A stretch of DNA of 64,000 nt, from contig JAFFSR010000245.1 in the NCBI GenBank assembly GCA_017163975.1, positions 511,001-575,000 of the forward strand, given 5' to 3'. Shown here in pieces: positions 1 through 10,391 of the stretch; the first letter of the stretch is position 1, and each line of letters starts with the position of its first letter. The stretch comes from Anastatus disparis (lineage: Eukaryota; Arthropoda; Insecta; Hymenoptera; Eupelmidae). The position numbers were made by a program, and so were the translations under genes. A model generated the notes under the pieces. That model was not told the origin of the DNA. It worked only from the letters and a program-made list of their open reading frames with translations, and searched no databases.

Positions 1-135
1 AGATCATCGAAGTTCCTTCACCGGTCATTTACCTTCCGATCGTCATCAAGAGTGCGCTTAGTCGATCAAGACGGACAACATGTTAATTTTCGAGGAGAAA
101 TTATTAACATCAGATTACATCTTAAACAAGCGTAA
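1..135 (+). pseudogene. Minor capsid (penton-like) gene, 3' end, adintovirus/Polinton-type
   Basis: The stretch encodes the C-terminal end of a protein I recognise from adintovirus/Polinton-like elements in insect genomes: a jelly-roll type minor capsid protein whose tail carries a VDQDG...FRGE...IRLH signature. The frame 1 reading has VRLVDQDGQHVNFRGE and then RLHLKQA, with a TAA at 133-135. The part just upstream (IIEVPSPVIYLP) reads in frame 3, so there is a frameshift near position 55. The 5' part lies outside the window. An N-terminal piece of the same protein family is at 13221-13366. Seen: the motifs, the frame change and the stop. Known: the family occurs next to a capsid gene, as here. 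Inferred: the minor capsid role. Confidence 0.6.
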
Positions 136-170
136 TGGAAATTGTATTTAATTCCAAAGCTGAAAAAGGC

Positions 171-206
171 TATAAAAGCAGATCAAGATGGAGACTGACC
201 ATCAGT
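171..206 (+). promoter_or_regulatory. Candidate core promoter (TATA + TCAGT initiator) before the capsid gene
   Basis: TATAAAAG starts at 171, and an arthropod-type initiator TCAGT lies at 202-206, about 33 bases downstream. It is placed between the end of the minor capsid gene and the start of the major capsid remnant, where a viral transcript would begin. The same arrangement recurs before the PLA2-like gene (11933-11970). Confidence 0.45.
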
Positions 207-319
207 CGTCTATGAGCAGACGAAGCGTTAACACAGCAATACATACAGTTTCTAAAGAGTCTCGGCCTGCGTGTTGTCCCTGGTGGGAAATAACTTGTTG
301 ATTCTTTTGTTGTTTACAG

Positions 320-1320
320 AAAAATACAAGAAATTCTAAACATAAAGTCAGCTATAACGTATGACAAATCAATTGAACATTACGAGATATATGCTCATCA
401 AGCATACTCAGCATTTAACTTCAACAACAGCGATGAGATTCGTATAGTCATTCAATATTAAGATTTGTGTCTTCTACCATCACGCAGTTCACCACATATT
501 TGTGGCAGACTAGTGAAAGCCGATGGAACTGCTGTTACTAATACTGAATTAGTCAACAACGCTAACTGTCATATGTTTGAGAAAATACGTTACGAGATCA
601 ACGCAGTATAAATTGATAAGTGTAAGAATTTAGGTTTGACTACTCTAATGAAAGGTTGGGTCTCACTCAATCCCCGTCAAAACTTGATTATTGAAAACGC
701 AGGATGGCTCGATGTCGAGGAAACAATGCAATTTACTTTGATGTTTCGATTTCTCTTCTCCTGAGAAGGATGAACCGATCGATATGAGTCTTTGTGGTTG
801 GGATTTGTACGAGTATTTACTACTTCCCACAACATCTATGCATGTTTGGACCGTCAAAACTTCCAATCAGCTGGAGAAGCCACGATTCGTAATACTAGGT
901 TTTCAAATTTATCGAAAAAGTCAGAGAACTATCAACGCAAGTTGCTTTGATCATTGCAATATCAGTAATGTAAAGCTGTTTCTTAATTCTTAATACTATC
1001 CGTATGGAAATCTTAATTTAGATATTCCTCATAATCAATACGCAATGCTATACGATATGTACGCCAACTTTCAATGTGCCTACTATTTTTAAGATATCGA
1101 GCCTATGCTAAAAAAGCAACATTTTATTGAGTACTTACCTTTAGTCTTGATCGATTGTTCTAAACAAGACTAATCGTTAAAGAGTGCCCCTGTGGACGTT
1201 CGACTGGAATTCGAATCAAGAGGTAACTTTCCAGCCGAAACTTCTGCTTGCTGCTTAATCTTACACGATCGTGTAGTTCAGTTTAGCGCCGCAAGCGGTA
1301 ACGTACGAAAACTTGTGTGA
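320..1320 (+). pseudogene. Major capsid protein (double jelly-roll type), adintovirus/Polinton-like, broken
   Basis: The translation matches the major capsid (hexon-like) protein found in insect adintovirus/Polinton-type elements: an early block with FNNSDEIRIVIQ, then ICGRLVKADG, IRYEINAV and NAGWLDVEE, and after a gap GWDLYEY, LEKPR, YDMYA and a C-terminal ILHDRVVQF block. The first part reads in frame 3 and is broken by TAA at 459 and 609. Around 700-784 there is a change to frame 1 and apparently a sizeable internal loss, because the middle of the family is missing. The second part is broken by TAA at 991, 1090 and 1171 and ends with TGA at 1318-1320. No initiator ATG in the right frame is visible. 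In an active element this protein builds the icosahedral shell. This copy cannot make it. Confidence 0.7.
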
Positions 1321-1329
1321 GGGAATCAT

Positions 1330-1369
1330 TATAAAAAGCTGACTCGTCAGTAAGAGTCTCTCAATCAGG
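1330..1369 (+). promoter_or_regulatory. TATA-like element before the unknown viral ORF
   Basis: TATAAAAA starts at 1330, followed by TCAGT at 1347-1351 and a second initiator-like ATCAGG just before the ATG at 1370. The first spacing is short for a TATA/initiator pair and the second is about 37 bases, so the start point is uncertain. Confidence 0.3.
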
Positions 1370-1861
1370 ATGGAGTACTTGGTAGATATGCGAGGCTTCA
1401 AACAGCCAGGTAATGATTACATTCTCAAAGAATTGGCTATAGTTCCTCTCAAAGATGATTCCGAACCTGTTGTACTGTTATTCAAGAAGCCTTATCCATG
1501 GCGTCGACTATCGGATAAGTATAAGAGAGAAAACATATGATTAAAAGAGCATTACCATGGACTATCTTGGGATTCAGGAAATATTCCCTACACGGATGTA
1601 GCAAAACTACTAAGAGAGGCATTACGCGATGCTTGTAAAGTCTTAGTTATAGGTTCCGTCAAAAAAGCATGGTTAGAACGCTTCAAGTTCAAAGTTCATG
1701 ATGTAGCAGAAATGGGTTTTTCACCGTTAGACAAGATCAAACTTGTCACAGTTTGCTCGCATCATAATGGAGCATACAGAGCTGGTTGTGCCCTTCACAA
1801 CGTAAGACTCATGAAAAAATTTCTCACTGACAGTATTTCCGAGAAAATGGAGTGTGGCTAA
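1370..1861 (+). pseudogene. Unknown conserved gene travelling with the capsid genes
   Basis: An ATG at 1370 opens a frame starting MEYLVDMRGFKQ, stopped by TGA at 1538-1540 and then open again in the same frame to TAA at 1859-1861 (about 163 codons). The beginning resembles a protein common in insect genomes whose N-terminus reads YLVDFQGF, usually close to adintovirus-like capsid and PLA2 genes. Further on VTVCSHHN and CALHNVRLMKKFL are recognisable. The function is not established. An exonuclease-like fold is conceivable from the early acidic residue and the late His-rich part, but I cannot support it. The premature TGA sits where relatives continue, so this is a nonsense-mutated copy. Confidence 0.55.
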
Positions 1862-1862
1862 C

Positions 1863-1900
1863 TATAAATAGCAGGTGCTTTCCGATTTGACATTCATTCC
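1863..1900 (+). promoter_or_regulatory. TATA-like box downstream of the viral ORF
   Basis: TATAAATAG starts at 1863, the same octamer-plus-G as the box before the PLA2-like gene at 11933. About 30 bases downstream is CATTCATT. I recognise no gene after it; the sequence soon runs into the fold-back repeat. Confidence 0.25.
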
Positions 1901-2156
1901 AAAATTCCTCAGATCAAAATTCAGATCAAAATTGTTCAGAGTATACACCCCTTCTTTGTAACCGACGAAAGAAAGATTGCGTTCAAATAATGCGTTCAAA
2001 AATTTCAATATTTATGTTTAAAATATAAAAAAAATCGAAAGATTCTATACTTTTTGAAAATTCAGCAGCTTTTGCTGAAGCACTGCTATCTATTTCCTTA
2101 TCATTTTCTGTCATTTTAAAAAATTGTGAGGTTGCTAAATAATTTTCACTTAATCT

Positions 2157-2837
2157 AACAAGGAGAGTGCATTGCATTTGGGTCTTGGATTTGCTTCTAG
2201 CTTTGAGATCTTTTTTATTACATTTATTCATGAAAAAAGCTGCGTCCATTCGGTTCAACGCTTGATTTTTTCCGAGTTATAAGCAAGTTTGTCTGTTTTG
2301 TTGAAAAAATTGCATCTGCTTTGTAATTTTACAGTTTTCAAACTACTTATTCTAGAAGGTTTTTACTGATTGCATATTAAAGTTGAGATTAAAACCTTCC
2401 GATTAAAAAAAAACGTGTCCAAAAAGCTCAAGTTGTTTAAAAGTTATGAAGGGATGAAAATTGAAATGAATTTCTGACTAAAATGTTGCATTTATTTTCT
2501 ATGCATTTTTTGAGCTAAATATTTGCGCTATTTTTATTCGCCTATAATTTTCTAACAACTTCAGCTTTTTAAACACGTTTTTTTTCAATCAAAAAGTTTT
2601 AATCTCCACTTTAATATGCAATCAGTAAAAACCTTCTAGAATAAGTAGTTCGAAAACTATAAAATTATAAAGCAGATGCAATTTTTTCAACAAAACAGAC
2701 AAAACTGCTCATAACTCGGAAAAAATCGAGCGTTGAACCAAATAGATGCGGCTTTTTTCATGATTTTATGTAAGAAAAAAAATCCCAAAGCTACAAGAAA
2801 ATCCAAGACCCAAATGCAATGCACTCTCCTTGTAAGT
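2157..2837. repeat. Fold-back (inverted repeat) element, about 0.7 kb
   Basis: The left arm, starting AAGGAGAGTGCATTGC near 2160, is repeated inverted and ends GCAATGCACTCTCCTT near 2834. The arms are about 280-300 bases with scattered differences, around a centre near 2497. Shared blocks include the sequence around CTAGAAGGTTTTTACTGA (left) and its complement at about 2625. Short mirrored ORFs (1983-2258 minus, 2733-2930 plus) are a by-product of the inversion. Family not recognised and no clear target duplication seen. Confidence 0.6.
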
Positions 2838-2934
2838 ATCTTTAAGGAAATCACTTGCATACAACATCTAAAAATTAAACAATTAAAAACATTTTTACAT
2901 ATCCCATTTTTTTTTCACAGAACAATATGATACA

Positions 2935-2979
2935 TTTTATTTTACTATTACTACGTTTTTATTAACTCGCTTTGGTGCC

Positions 2980-3018
<39 letters not shown>

Positions 3019-3794
3019 TCGGTACGAATTTTGCAACCGATTGTAAACTAACTTCCTGATGAGCTAGAGACTTGAAATTTTAAATAAAGCTCGGAACTGG
3101 ATGACAATGCAATATTATAAAAAAAATATATATATCTACCGAACAATATATTAATATATTCAATCATATACGGAGATGTTGGCAAAATTGAAGATTTGAA
3201 GATTTTATATATAGATACACTTTTAACATTAGTGTCTAAACATCTTCGAAAATTTTAAAAATCTTCTTTTGATATATTAATATATTAATATATCAAATAT
3301 AGTAATATATTAATATAGTAATATAGTAATATATTAATATATCAAATATATTAATATATTAATATATCAAATATATTAATATATTAATATATTAATATAT
3401 TAATATATTAATATATTAATATATCAAATATATTAATATATTAATATATTCAATATTATATTTTTGCATGCATTGTTGGATAATATAATTAAATATATAT
3501 TCCCACCGAAAAATATATTAATACAATTATATACGGAGATATTGGAAAAATTGAAATTTTGAAGATTTTATATATAGATATACTTTTAACATTAGTGTCT
3601 AACCATCTTCGAAAATTTTTAAAATTCTTTAACTTCTCATATTGCAATTAGACATAAATTACAGCATTTTGTATTGTACATATAAAATTTGAGACTGTAT
3701 TTTATTCATTTTATGGTCTATCAATGCATAAAACAATAAATTTTGGTTGAATTTCTAATAGCGTCATTATCGTCAAAATGGCGGGAAACTCAGC
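2935..3794 (+). repeat. Outer inverted repeat, left copy, with (GTCT)n and ATATTAAT arrays
   Basis: This block is repeated inverted at 14341-15118. It holds a (GTCT)n run near 2979-3016, then a conserved unit with ACCGATTGTAAACTAACTTC and GGATGACAATGCAATA, then a variable array of ATATTAAT/ATATCAAAT units (about 3264-3450). The right copy differs mostly in the length of these arrays. A diverged relative of the GTCT...GGATGACAAT unit is at about 49440-49565, so it is a dispersed family. No coding capacity seen. Confidence 0.65.
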
Positions 3795-4005
3795 ATGCGA
3801 TTACGTGTTCTCTAAAAAAATAGATGAAACACGTTTTAGTCCCTTGATAACAATATATATGCTATATAATATGCACTGTTGGACAACACGATAAATAATA
3901 TTAATAATAATAATAATAATACCAAAATGTATAAGATAATATCTAAATAAAAAAAAAATTTTCCTTCTACCACGTTTTTTAATTGAACTAAAAAGTATAA
4001 AATAA

Positions 4006-4268
4006 TATTAAAAATAAAAAAAAACTTTTTAATGTACTACGTTTTTATAATGAACTAAAAAGTATAAAATAATGTGTAATAAAATGAGAAATGAATACTG
4101 ATTTGAAATAAAAAAAACGTGGGGCGCATACAATACATAATAATAAACATGCGCCCCACGTTTTTTTATTTCAAATCAGTATTCATTTCTCATTTTATTA
4201 CACATTATTTTATACTTTTTAGTTCATTATAAAAACGTAGTACATTAAAAAGTTTTTTTTTATTTTTA
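4006..4268. repeat. Short palindromic repeat P, copy 1
   Basis: A near-perfect hairpin with stems of about 110 bases ending in GTGGGGCGCAT and its complement, around a 17-20-base AT-rich loop. The family has four copies in the window: here, 7583-7850, 11165-11428 and 13862-14127. This copy has the loop in the opposite orientation to copies 3 and 4. Confidence 0.7.
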
Positions 4269-4270
4269 AT

Positions 4271-4483
4271 TTACAATCTGACATTTCGTAGAACATCAAT
4301 ACTTTCTTCTGTAAATTCAGTTCCTAAAAGCTCTAATAGTTCTGGGTAAGGATGATTCTTTAACAATTCTAATTTGCCTTTATGATAACAATTGGAGAAA
4401 TCTTTACTTTTGGTATATTCAAAAGCGAAATGTTTCGCATCACAGTAAACACGTGTATGTGTTATGAAATCAATGTAATTTTC
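4271..4483 (-). pseudogene. Helitron replicase N-terminal fragment (left arm)
   Basis: On the minus strand this is a 70-codon open stretch ending in TAA, with YCDAKHFAFE, then SNCYHKGK and LLKNHPYPELLELL. It resembles the zinc-finger-like N-terminal region of Helitron Rep/helicase proteins (a C..C...HF...E block followed by CCH.GK). The first cysteine of the usual motif is not obvious. There is no start codon and nothing of the Rep or helicase domains beside it, so it is only a fragment, cut by the P hairpin next to it. Identical sequence is at 10952-11164 and 13649-13861. Confidence 0.45.
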
Positions 4484-4595
4484 AGATATTCATCGAAATA
4501 CATATTTGCTATACAACCAACGAGTTTAGAATTACTTTTTCAGCTAGGCTGCTAAGCGGTTTCTCCGTTTCCGTCTCTCAGTAATTACATTACTA

Positions 4596-4597
<2 letters not shown>

Positions 4598-4660
<63 letters not shown>
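4598..4660. repeat. (TA)n microsatellite
   Basis: Simple TA run with one ACATA interruption near its right end. Its mirror copy is at about 10772-10836, and a third lies at about 13469-13531 in the duplicated block. Confidence 0.9.
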
Positions 4661-4661
<1 letters not shown>

Positions 4662-4814
4662 TATATTATATTTTTATAATATTAAAGTGAAGAATCAAGA
4701 TTTTTTTTCTCATCTGAATATCTTTTGCATTATTGTCACATACATACACACACATACACGTACACATACGCACACATACACGCATAAACATGCACACATA
4801 TACACATACACAAT

Positions 4815-5046
4815 ATCCGTCACTCCGACTCCGTCATCGTTTCTGCGTCACCGTCTCTCCGTCTTCGTTTCTCCGTCTCCATATCTCCGTCTCTCCGTCA
4901 CTGTCTCTCCATCCCCATCTCTCCGTTACCGTCACTCCGTCTCCGTCTCCGTTTCTCTGTTTCCGTCTATCTGTCTCCGTCTCTCCATGTCTATTTTTCC
5001 GTCTTAGTTTCTCTGTCTCCGTTTCTCCGTCTTCGTCTCTCCGTAA
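4815..5046. repeat. CCGTCTC minisatellite
   Basis: Irregular tandem array of CCGTCTCTCCGTYTC-type units (hexamer-based). It is mirrored at 10392-10623. It generates overlapping Ser/Pro-rich ORFs on several frames that I do not regard as genes. A short CA/TA-rich tract (CACATACA units) lies just upstream. Confidence 0.8.
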
Positions 5047-5188
5047 TTACATTACTACTTCTATATACATATTATTATTTCATTATATTAAAGTGAAGAA
5101 TTTAGACTTTTTTTTTACGTGAATATCTTTTGCATTATTGTCACATACATACATACACATACACATACACATACAGCGACGGCGGAGT

Positions 5189-5470
5189 TTTTTTAGTCCC
5201 CCGCCCGGCATCTGTTTAACACATTACATCAGGCTAGGACTGTCAGACCCACCATACCGAAAACTTTGACTACCAATGGATGGTCAGCCACTTTAGTAAC
5301 CAACAATCAACCGATACCCAATGAGGTCGGATTTTTTTAAAGAGTCGCGATATAAATGGCACATACACTTATTTTCTTTCGAAAAAAAAGTTAGAGGTAC
5401 CTGGCCAGGATTCGAACCCATGCCCTCCGCGTTGAAGGCAAGAGCTCTATCCATTACGCCACCGCGCTCT
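5189..5470 (-). mobile_element. tRNA-derived SINE (282 bp), left arm copy
   Basis: Flanked by perfect 15-base direct repeats CAGCGACGGCGGAGT at 5174-5188 and 5471-5485. Read on the minus strand it starts with a tRNA-like head (GTGGCGTAATGGATAGAGC as A-box region, GGTTCGAATCC as B box) and ends in ACTAAAAAAA next to the target duplication. The anticodon loop reads CTTCAAC, so the anticodon would be TCA, but the acceptor stem pairs poorly, so it is a SINE head and not a working tRNA. The mirror copy is at 9967-10248. Confidence 0.8.
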
Positions 5471-5954
5471 CAGCGACGGCGGAGTAGGTGGGGTTGTGGT
5501 ACACTTCTCCTCATACAAGTGCAGAATAGATGGGGAATTTCCCACACGAAATGCAATAAAAAAATTCACAACAAAAATTTATAATTTATTTGATATTGAT
5601 CTGATTACCCTTTTACTGATCGAAAAAGAACAACAATTTTTAATTTAAAAACTATAGTTTTTATTTTCTTACCGCATATTCATGTTAGATTTAAGAATTC
5701 CAAGAAACCTAATTGTTACGTTTAATTCGTAGTAGTTGATCGAGCGTCAAAATTTTCATAAAAACAAGACAAGGTTTAGTCAAGTTATATTCCTTTTTTG
5801 AGAGATTCTTCCGCTTGAAGCATAGAAGGCGCCGACAGGAGGCGCACGAATCGTTTCAACTGTAGTTAAAAGTGCTTATTTCTCTAGTATAAAAAAGGGG
5901 CTTTCGCCCAAGAAATAAATAAAATAAACTTTTATATGTGCATTCTTAACAGAA

Positions 5955-7539
5955 ATGGAGGAATTTTTTTGTCATTCAGGTGAAACCCAAAATGCTGCTA
6001 AAAATCATATTAGTAAGAGTAAGTTCTTTTTCTTATGAAGAATTAATAATTCACGTTGAATTTCCGTAAAATCTATTTATTTAAAAATTTGATTATTTAT
6101 CTAAAAAATATTCTTATCCTTAAAATAAAAGTAATTATTAGTTTTTAATTAATAGAACACAAAGTATATGAAAAGGCAGTTTTGTTTATATATTTTACAA
6201 TATATAGAAGTGGAAATTATAAGTTATTCTTATTCAAAATTTTGGTATTTGTATAATTACGTTTCGAAGTCAAAACAATTGATGATTAAATCGTAAATAT
6301 TTCCTTAACAGAATTGGAAAAATTTGTTTACATTGAAAAAGGTGAAAGTCAAGATAAAACCTTGGATGTAATCGAAAAAAGTAATAAAAATAAAAAAAAA
6401 GAAATTTCGATTGTTGAAAATCAAACAAATTCATATAATGTTAGTATGTCAATGAACGATTCTAAAACTGTAAATAATTGCACGAGAGAACCATCCAATT
6501 TTAAGAAGTGGCAAAAAACTTTTCCATGGCTATCGTTAAATGCAGATAATAAAGCAACATGTACAATTTGTACAGAAGCAACTTTGAAAAATGTAATACA
6601 AATAAATTCTAGAAAAGAAAAAATATCGCATCAAGCGTTTGTTTTAGATGGTTCTATTTCGTGGAAGAATGCTGCAGCAAGATTTGATAATCACAGTAAA
6701 GACCAGTTACACAGAGATTTATTAATTGCTTTAGCTAATGTGAAAAAGCCTACAATCGCACAATGTTTGAATAAACAAAAGCAAAATGAAATGATTTCCT
6801 CGCGTACAGCTTTAGAAAAATTATTTAGCACGGTGAATTTTTTAGCTCGACGAGGAATAGCTTTCATGAAATGAATTTGACAAAAATTCTAATCTTTCAC
6901 AGTTATTAAAATTGAGATGTGAAGATTCAAGCGATATTGAAAATTGGTTAAACCGAAAAACTGAGAGTTTGAGTCATGATGTAATTAATAAAATTCTTCA
7001 ACTTATGGCTGTCAGAATAATTCGTAAAAGTTAGAATTAATCAAGTCTACAAAATTATTTTTAATAAGATTAGATGAAACATCAGATGTTTCTAAATTAG
7101 AATAAGTTTCTGAATGTGTAAGAATTGGATTGAATAATTTGACTGAACAAGAGATTTTCCCAGGTTTCTACGCTACAAAAAATACAAAATCAGAAACTCT
7201 ACTTGAAATTGTAAAAGACGTTTTTATAAGATTAAATTTGAAATGTAGCAATCTAAGAGGCCAATGTTACGACGGTACTTCAAACATGAGCGGAAATATT
7301 ACAGGTCTTAAAAGTCACATTTTAGAAATCGAGCCACGAGCACTATATATACATTGTTCAGCGCATACACTAAATCTTGTTGTTCAAGATGCACTAGAAG
7401 GTTTAAATATCACCAGAAATTTCATTGGGATTGTTTAAGAAATGATAAATTTCATCCCAAATTTTCCAAAGCGACTAGCACAATTTAAAGATTAACAATC
7501 TTCAGAGAGTGTAAATTTAACTCCTTATTGTCCTACCAG
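5955..7539 (+). pseudogene. hAT-like transposase (ZMYM/DUF4371 type), left arm copy, spliced and broken
   Basis: Exon 1 runs from ATG 5955 to 6018 with a GTAAGT donor. A roughly 290-base intron ends TTAACAG at 6311, and exon 2 continues in phase. The protein has a TTF/BED-like zinc-binding region (WQKTFPWL, then CTIC), a domain like DUF4371 of ZMYM1/hAT-related proteins, and the RNase H-like core signatures RLDETSDVS and GQCYDGTSNMSG, followed by HCSAHTLNLVV. A CAG/GTAAAA donor at 7539 suggests further exons (the catalytic C-terminal part and dimerisation domain), which are absent because the palindrome turns back. Defects: a 2-base shortening near 6860 shifts the frame, one base is missing near 7030, and an in-frame TAA at about 7102 is shared with the right copy. 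In an active element it would cut and paste its own DNA. Confidence 0.65.
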
Positions 7540-7582
7540 GTAAAATTTAAAAAATTCTTACGTATTTATAATTAAAAAAATA

Positions 7583-7850
7583 ATATTAAAAATAAAAAAA
7601 AAACTTTTTAATGTACTACGTTTTTATAATGAACTAAAAAGTATAAAATAATGTGTAATAAAATGAGAAATGAATACTGATTTGAAATAAAAAAACGTGG
7701 GGCGCATGTTTATTATTATGTATTGTATGCGCCCCACGTTTTTTTTATTTCAAATCAGTATTCATTTCTCATTTTATTACACATTATTTTATACTTTTTA
7801 GTTCATTATAAAACGTAGTACATAAAAGTTTTTTTTTTTATTTTTAATAT
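7583..7850. repeat. Short palindromic repeat P, copy 2 (centre of the large palindrome)
   Basis: Same hairpin as at 4006-4268, with GGGGCGCAT stem tips and an asymmetric loop at about 7708-7728. The long inverted arms turn over exactly at this hairpin. Confidence 0.75.
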
Positions 7851-7893
7851 TATTTTTTTAATTATAAATACGTAAGAATTTTTTAAATTTTAC

Positions 7894-9482
7894 CTGGTAG
7901 GACAATAAGGAGTTAAATTTACACTCTCTGAAGATTGTTAATCTTTAAATTGTGCTAGTCGCTTTGGAAAATTTGGGATGAAATTTATCATTTCTTAAAC
8001 AATCCCAATGAAATTTCTGGTGATATTTAAACCTTCTAGTGCATCTTGAACAACAAGATTTAGTGTATGCGCTGAACAATGTATATATAGTGCTCGTGGC
8101 TCGATTTCTAAAATGTGACTTTTAAGACCTGTAATATTTCCGCTCATGTTTGAAGTACCGTCGTAACATTGGCCTCTTAGATTGCTACATTTCAAATTTA
8201 ATCTTATAAAAACGTCTTTTACAATTTCAAGTAGAGTTTCTGATTTTGTATTTTTTGTAGCGTAGAAACCTGGGAAAATCTCTTGTTCAGTCAAATTATT
8301 CAATCCAATTCTTACACATTCAGAAACTTATTCTAATTTAGAAACATCTGATGTTTCATCTAATCTTATTAAAAATAATTTTGTAGACTTGATTAATTCT
8401 AACTTTTTACGAATTATTCTGACAGCCATAAGTTGAAGAATTTTATTAATTACATCATGACTCAAACTCTCAGTTTTTCGGTTTAACCAATTTTCAATAT
8501 CGCTTGAATCTTCACATCTCAATTTTAATAACTGTGAAAGATTAGAATTTTTGTCAAATTCATTTCCGCGTAAAGCTATTCCTCGTCGAGCTAAAAAATT
8601 CACCGTGCTAAATAATTTTTCTAAAGCTGTACGCGAGGAAATCATTTCATTTTGCTTTTGTTTATTCAAACATTGTGCGATTGTAGGCTTTTTCACATTA
8701 GCTAAAGCAATTAATAAATCTCTGTGTAACTGGTCTTTACTGTGATTATCAAATCTTGCTGCAGCATTCTTCCACGAAATAGAACCATCTAAAACAAACG
8801 CTTGATGCGATATTTTTTCTTTTCTAGAATTTATTTGTATTACATTTTTCAAAGTTGCTTCTGTACAAATTGTACATGTTGCTTTATTATCTGCATTTAA
8901 CGATAGCCATGGAAAAGTTTTTTGCCACTTCTTAAAATTGGATGGTTCTCTCGTGCAATTATTTACAGTTTTAGAATCGTTCATTGACATACTAACATTA
9001 TATGAATTTGTTTGATTTTCAACAATCGAAATTTCTTTTTTTTTATTTTTATTACTTTTTTCGATTACATCCAAGGTTTTATCTTGACTTTCACCTTTTT
9101 CAATGTAAACAAATTTTTCCAATTCTGTTAAGGAAATATTTACGATTTAATCATCAATTGTTTTGACTTCGAAACGTAATTATACAAATACCAAAATTTT
9201 GAATAAGAATAACTTATAATTTCCACTTCTATATATTGTAAAATATATAAACAAAACTGCCTTTTCATATACTTTGTGTTCTATTAATTAAAAACTAATA
9301 ATTACTTTTATTTTAAGGATAAGAATATTTTTTAGATAAATAATCAAATTTTTTAAATAAATAGATTTTACGGAAATTCAACGTGAATTATTAATTCTTC
9401 ATAAGAAAAAGAACTTACTCTTACTAATATGATTTTTAGCAGCATTTTGGGTTTCACCTGAATGACAAAAAAATTCCTCCAT
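7894..9482 (-). pseudogene. hAT-like transposase, right arm copy
   Basis: Mirror image of the gene at 5955-7539: exon 1 9482-9419, intron with GTAAGT donor, exon 2 from 9124 down to 7894. This copy keeps the reading frame through the region where the left copy has a 2-base loss, so 264 codons stay open (9122-8328). It then shares the same in-frame TAA after DVSKLE. The zinc-binding and DUF4371-like regions and the YDGTSNMSG signature are present. It also ends at a splice donor with no downstream exons, so the catalytic C-terminal part is missing. Because the nonsense codon is common to both arms, it predates the inverted duplication (or was copied by gene conversion). Confidence 0.65.
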
Positions 9483-9966
9483 TTCTGTTAAGAATGCACA
9501 TATAAAAGTTTATTTTATTTATTTCTTGGGCGAAAGCCCCTTTTTTATACTAGAGAAATAAGCACTTTTAACTACAGTTGAAACGATTCGTGCGCCTCCT
9601 GTCGGCGCCTTCTATGCTTCAAGCGGAAGAATCTCTCAAAAAAGGAATATAACTTGACTAAACCTTGTCTTGTTTTTATGAAAATTTTGACGCTCGATCA
9701 ACTACTACGAATTAAACGTAACAATTAGGTTTCTTGGAATTCTTAAATCTAACATGAATATGCGGTAAGAAAATAAAAACTATAGTTTTTAAATTAAAAA
9801 TTGTTGTTCTTTTTCGATCAGTAAAAAGGTAATCAGATCAATATCAAATAAATTATAAATTTTTGTTGTGAATTTTTTTATTGCATTTCGTGTGGGGAAT
9901 TCCCCATCTATTCTGCACTTGTATGAGGAGAAGTGTACCACAACCCCACCTACTCCGCCGTCGCTG

Positions 9967-10248
9967 AGAGCGCGGTGGCGTAATGGATAGAGCTCTTGCC
10001 TTCAACGCGGAGGGCATGGGTTCGAATCCTGGCCAGGTACCTCTAACTTTTTTTTCGAAAGAAAATAAGTGTATGTGCCATTTATATCGCGACTCTTTAA
10101 AAAATCCGACCTCATTGGGTATCGGTTGATTGTTGGTTACTAAAGTGGCTGACCATCCATTGGTAGTCAAAGTTTTCGGTATGGTGGGTCTGACAGTCCT
10201 AGCCTGATGTAATGTGTTAAACAGATGCCGGGCGGGGGACTAAAAAAA
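9967..10248 (+). mobile_element. tRNA-derived SINE (282 bp), right arm copy
   Basis: Plus-strand copy of the SINE at 5189-5470. It starts AGAGCGCGGTGGCG, carries A- and B-box-like motifs in the first 75 bases, and ends GGGGACTAAAAAAA. The perfect 15-base target duplication ACTCCGCCGTCGCTG is at 9952-9966 and 10249-10263. The body (about 200 bases) has no gene. The SINE was inserted before the inverted duplication, since both arms carry it with the same flanks. Confidence 0.8.
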
Positions 10249-10391
10249 ACTCCGCCGTCGCTGTATGTGTATGTGTGTATGTGTATGTATGTATGTGACA
10301 ATAATGCAAAAGATATTCACGTAAAAAAAAAGTCTAAATTCTTCACTTTAATATAATGAAATAATAATATGTATATAGAAGTAGTAATGTA

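Noticed and set aside
1983..2930. Two similar small ORFs (1983-2258 minus and 2733-2930 plus)
   Set aside because: They are the same sequence in the two arms of a fold-back repeat; no recognisable protein.
3264..3450. A CRISPR-like or centromeric array
   Set aside because: ATATTAAT units are simple AT-rich microsatellite with no unique spacers, in an animal genome.
4687..5122. Overlapping Ser/Pro/His-rich ORFs and their mirror copies at 10317-10752
   Set aside because: They are translations of the CCGTCTC minisatellite and CA/TA tracts in several frames; no start context, domain or codon pattern supports them.
9966..10040. A functional tRNA gene with anticodon TCA
   Set aside because: The acceptor stem hardly pairs, and the sequence is the head of a SINE with target duplications and an A-rich tail.
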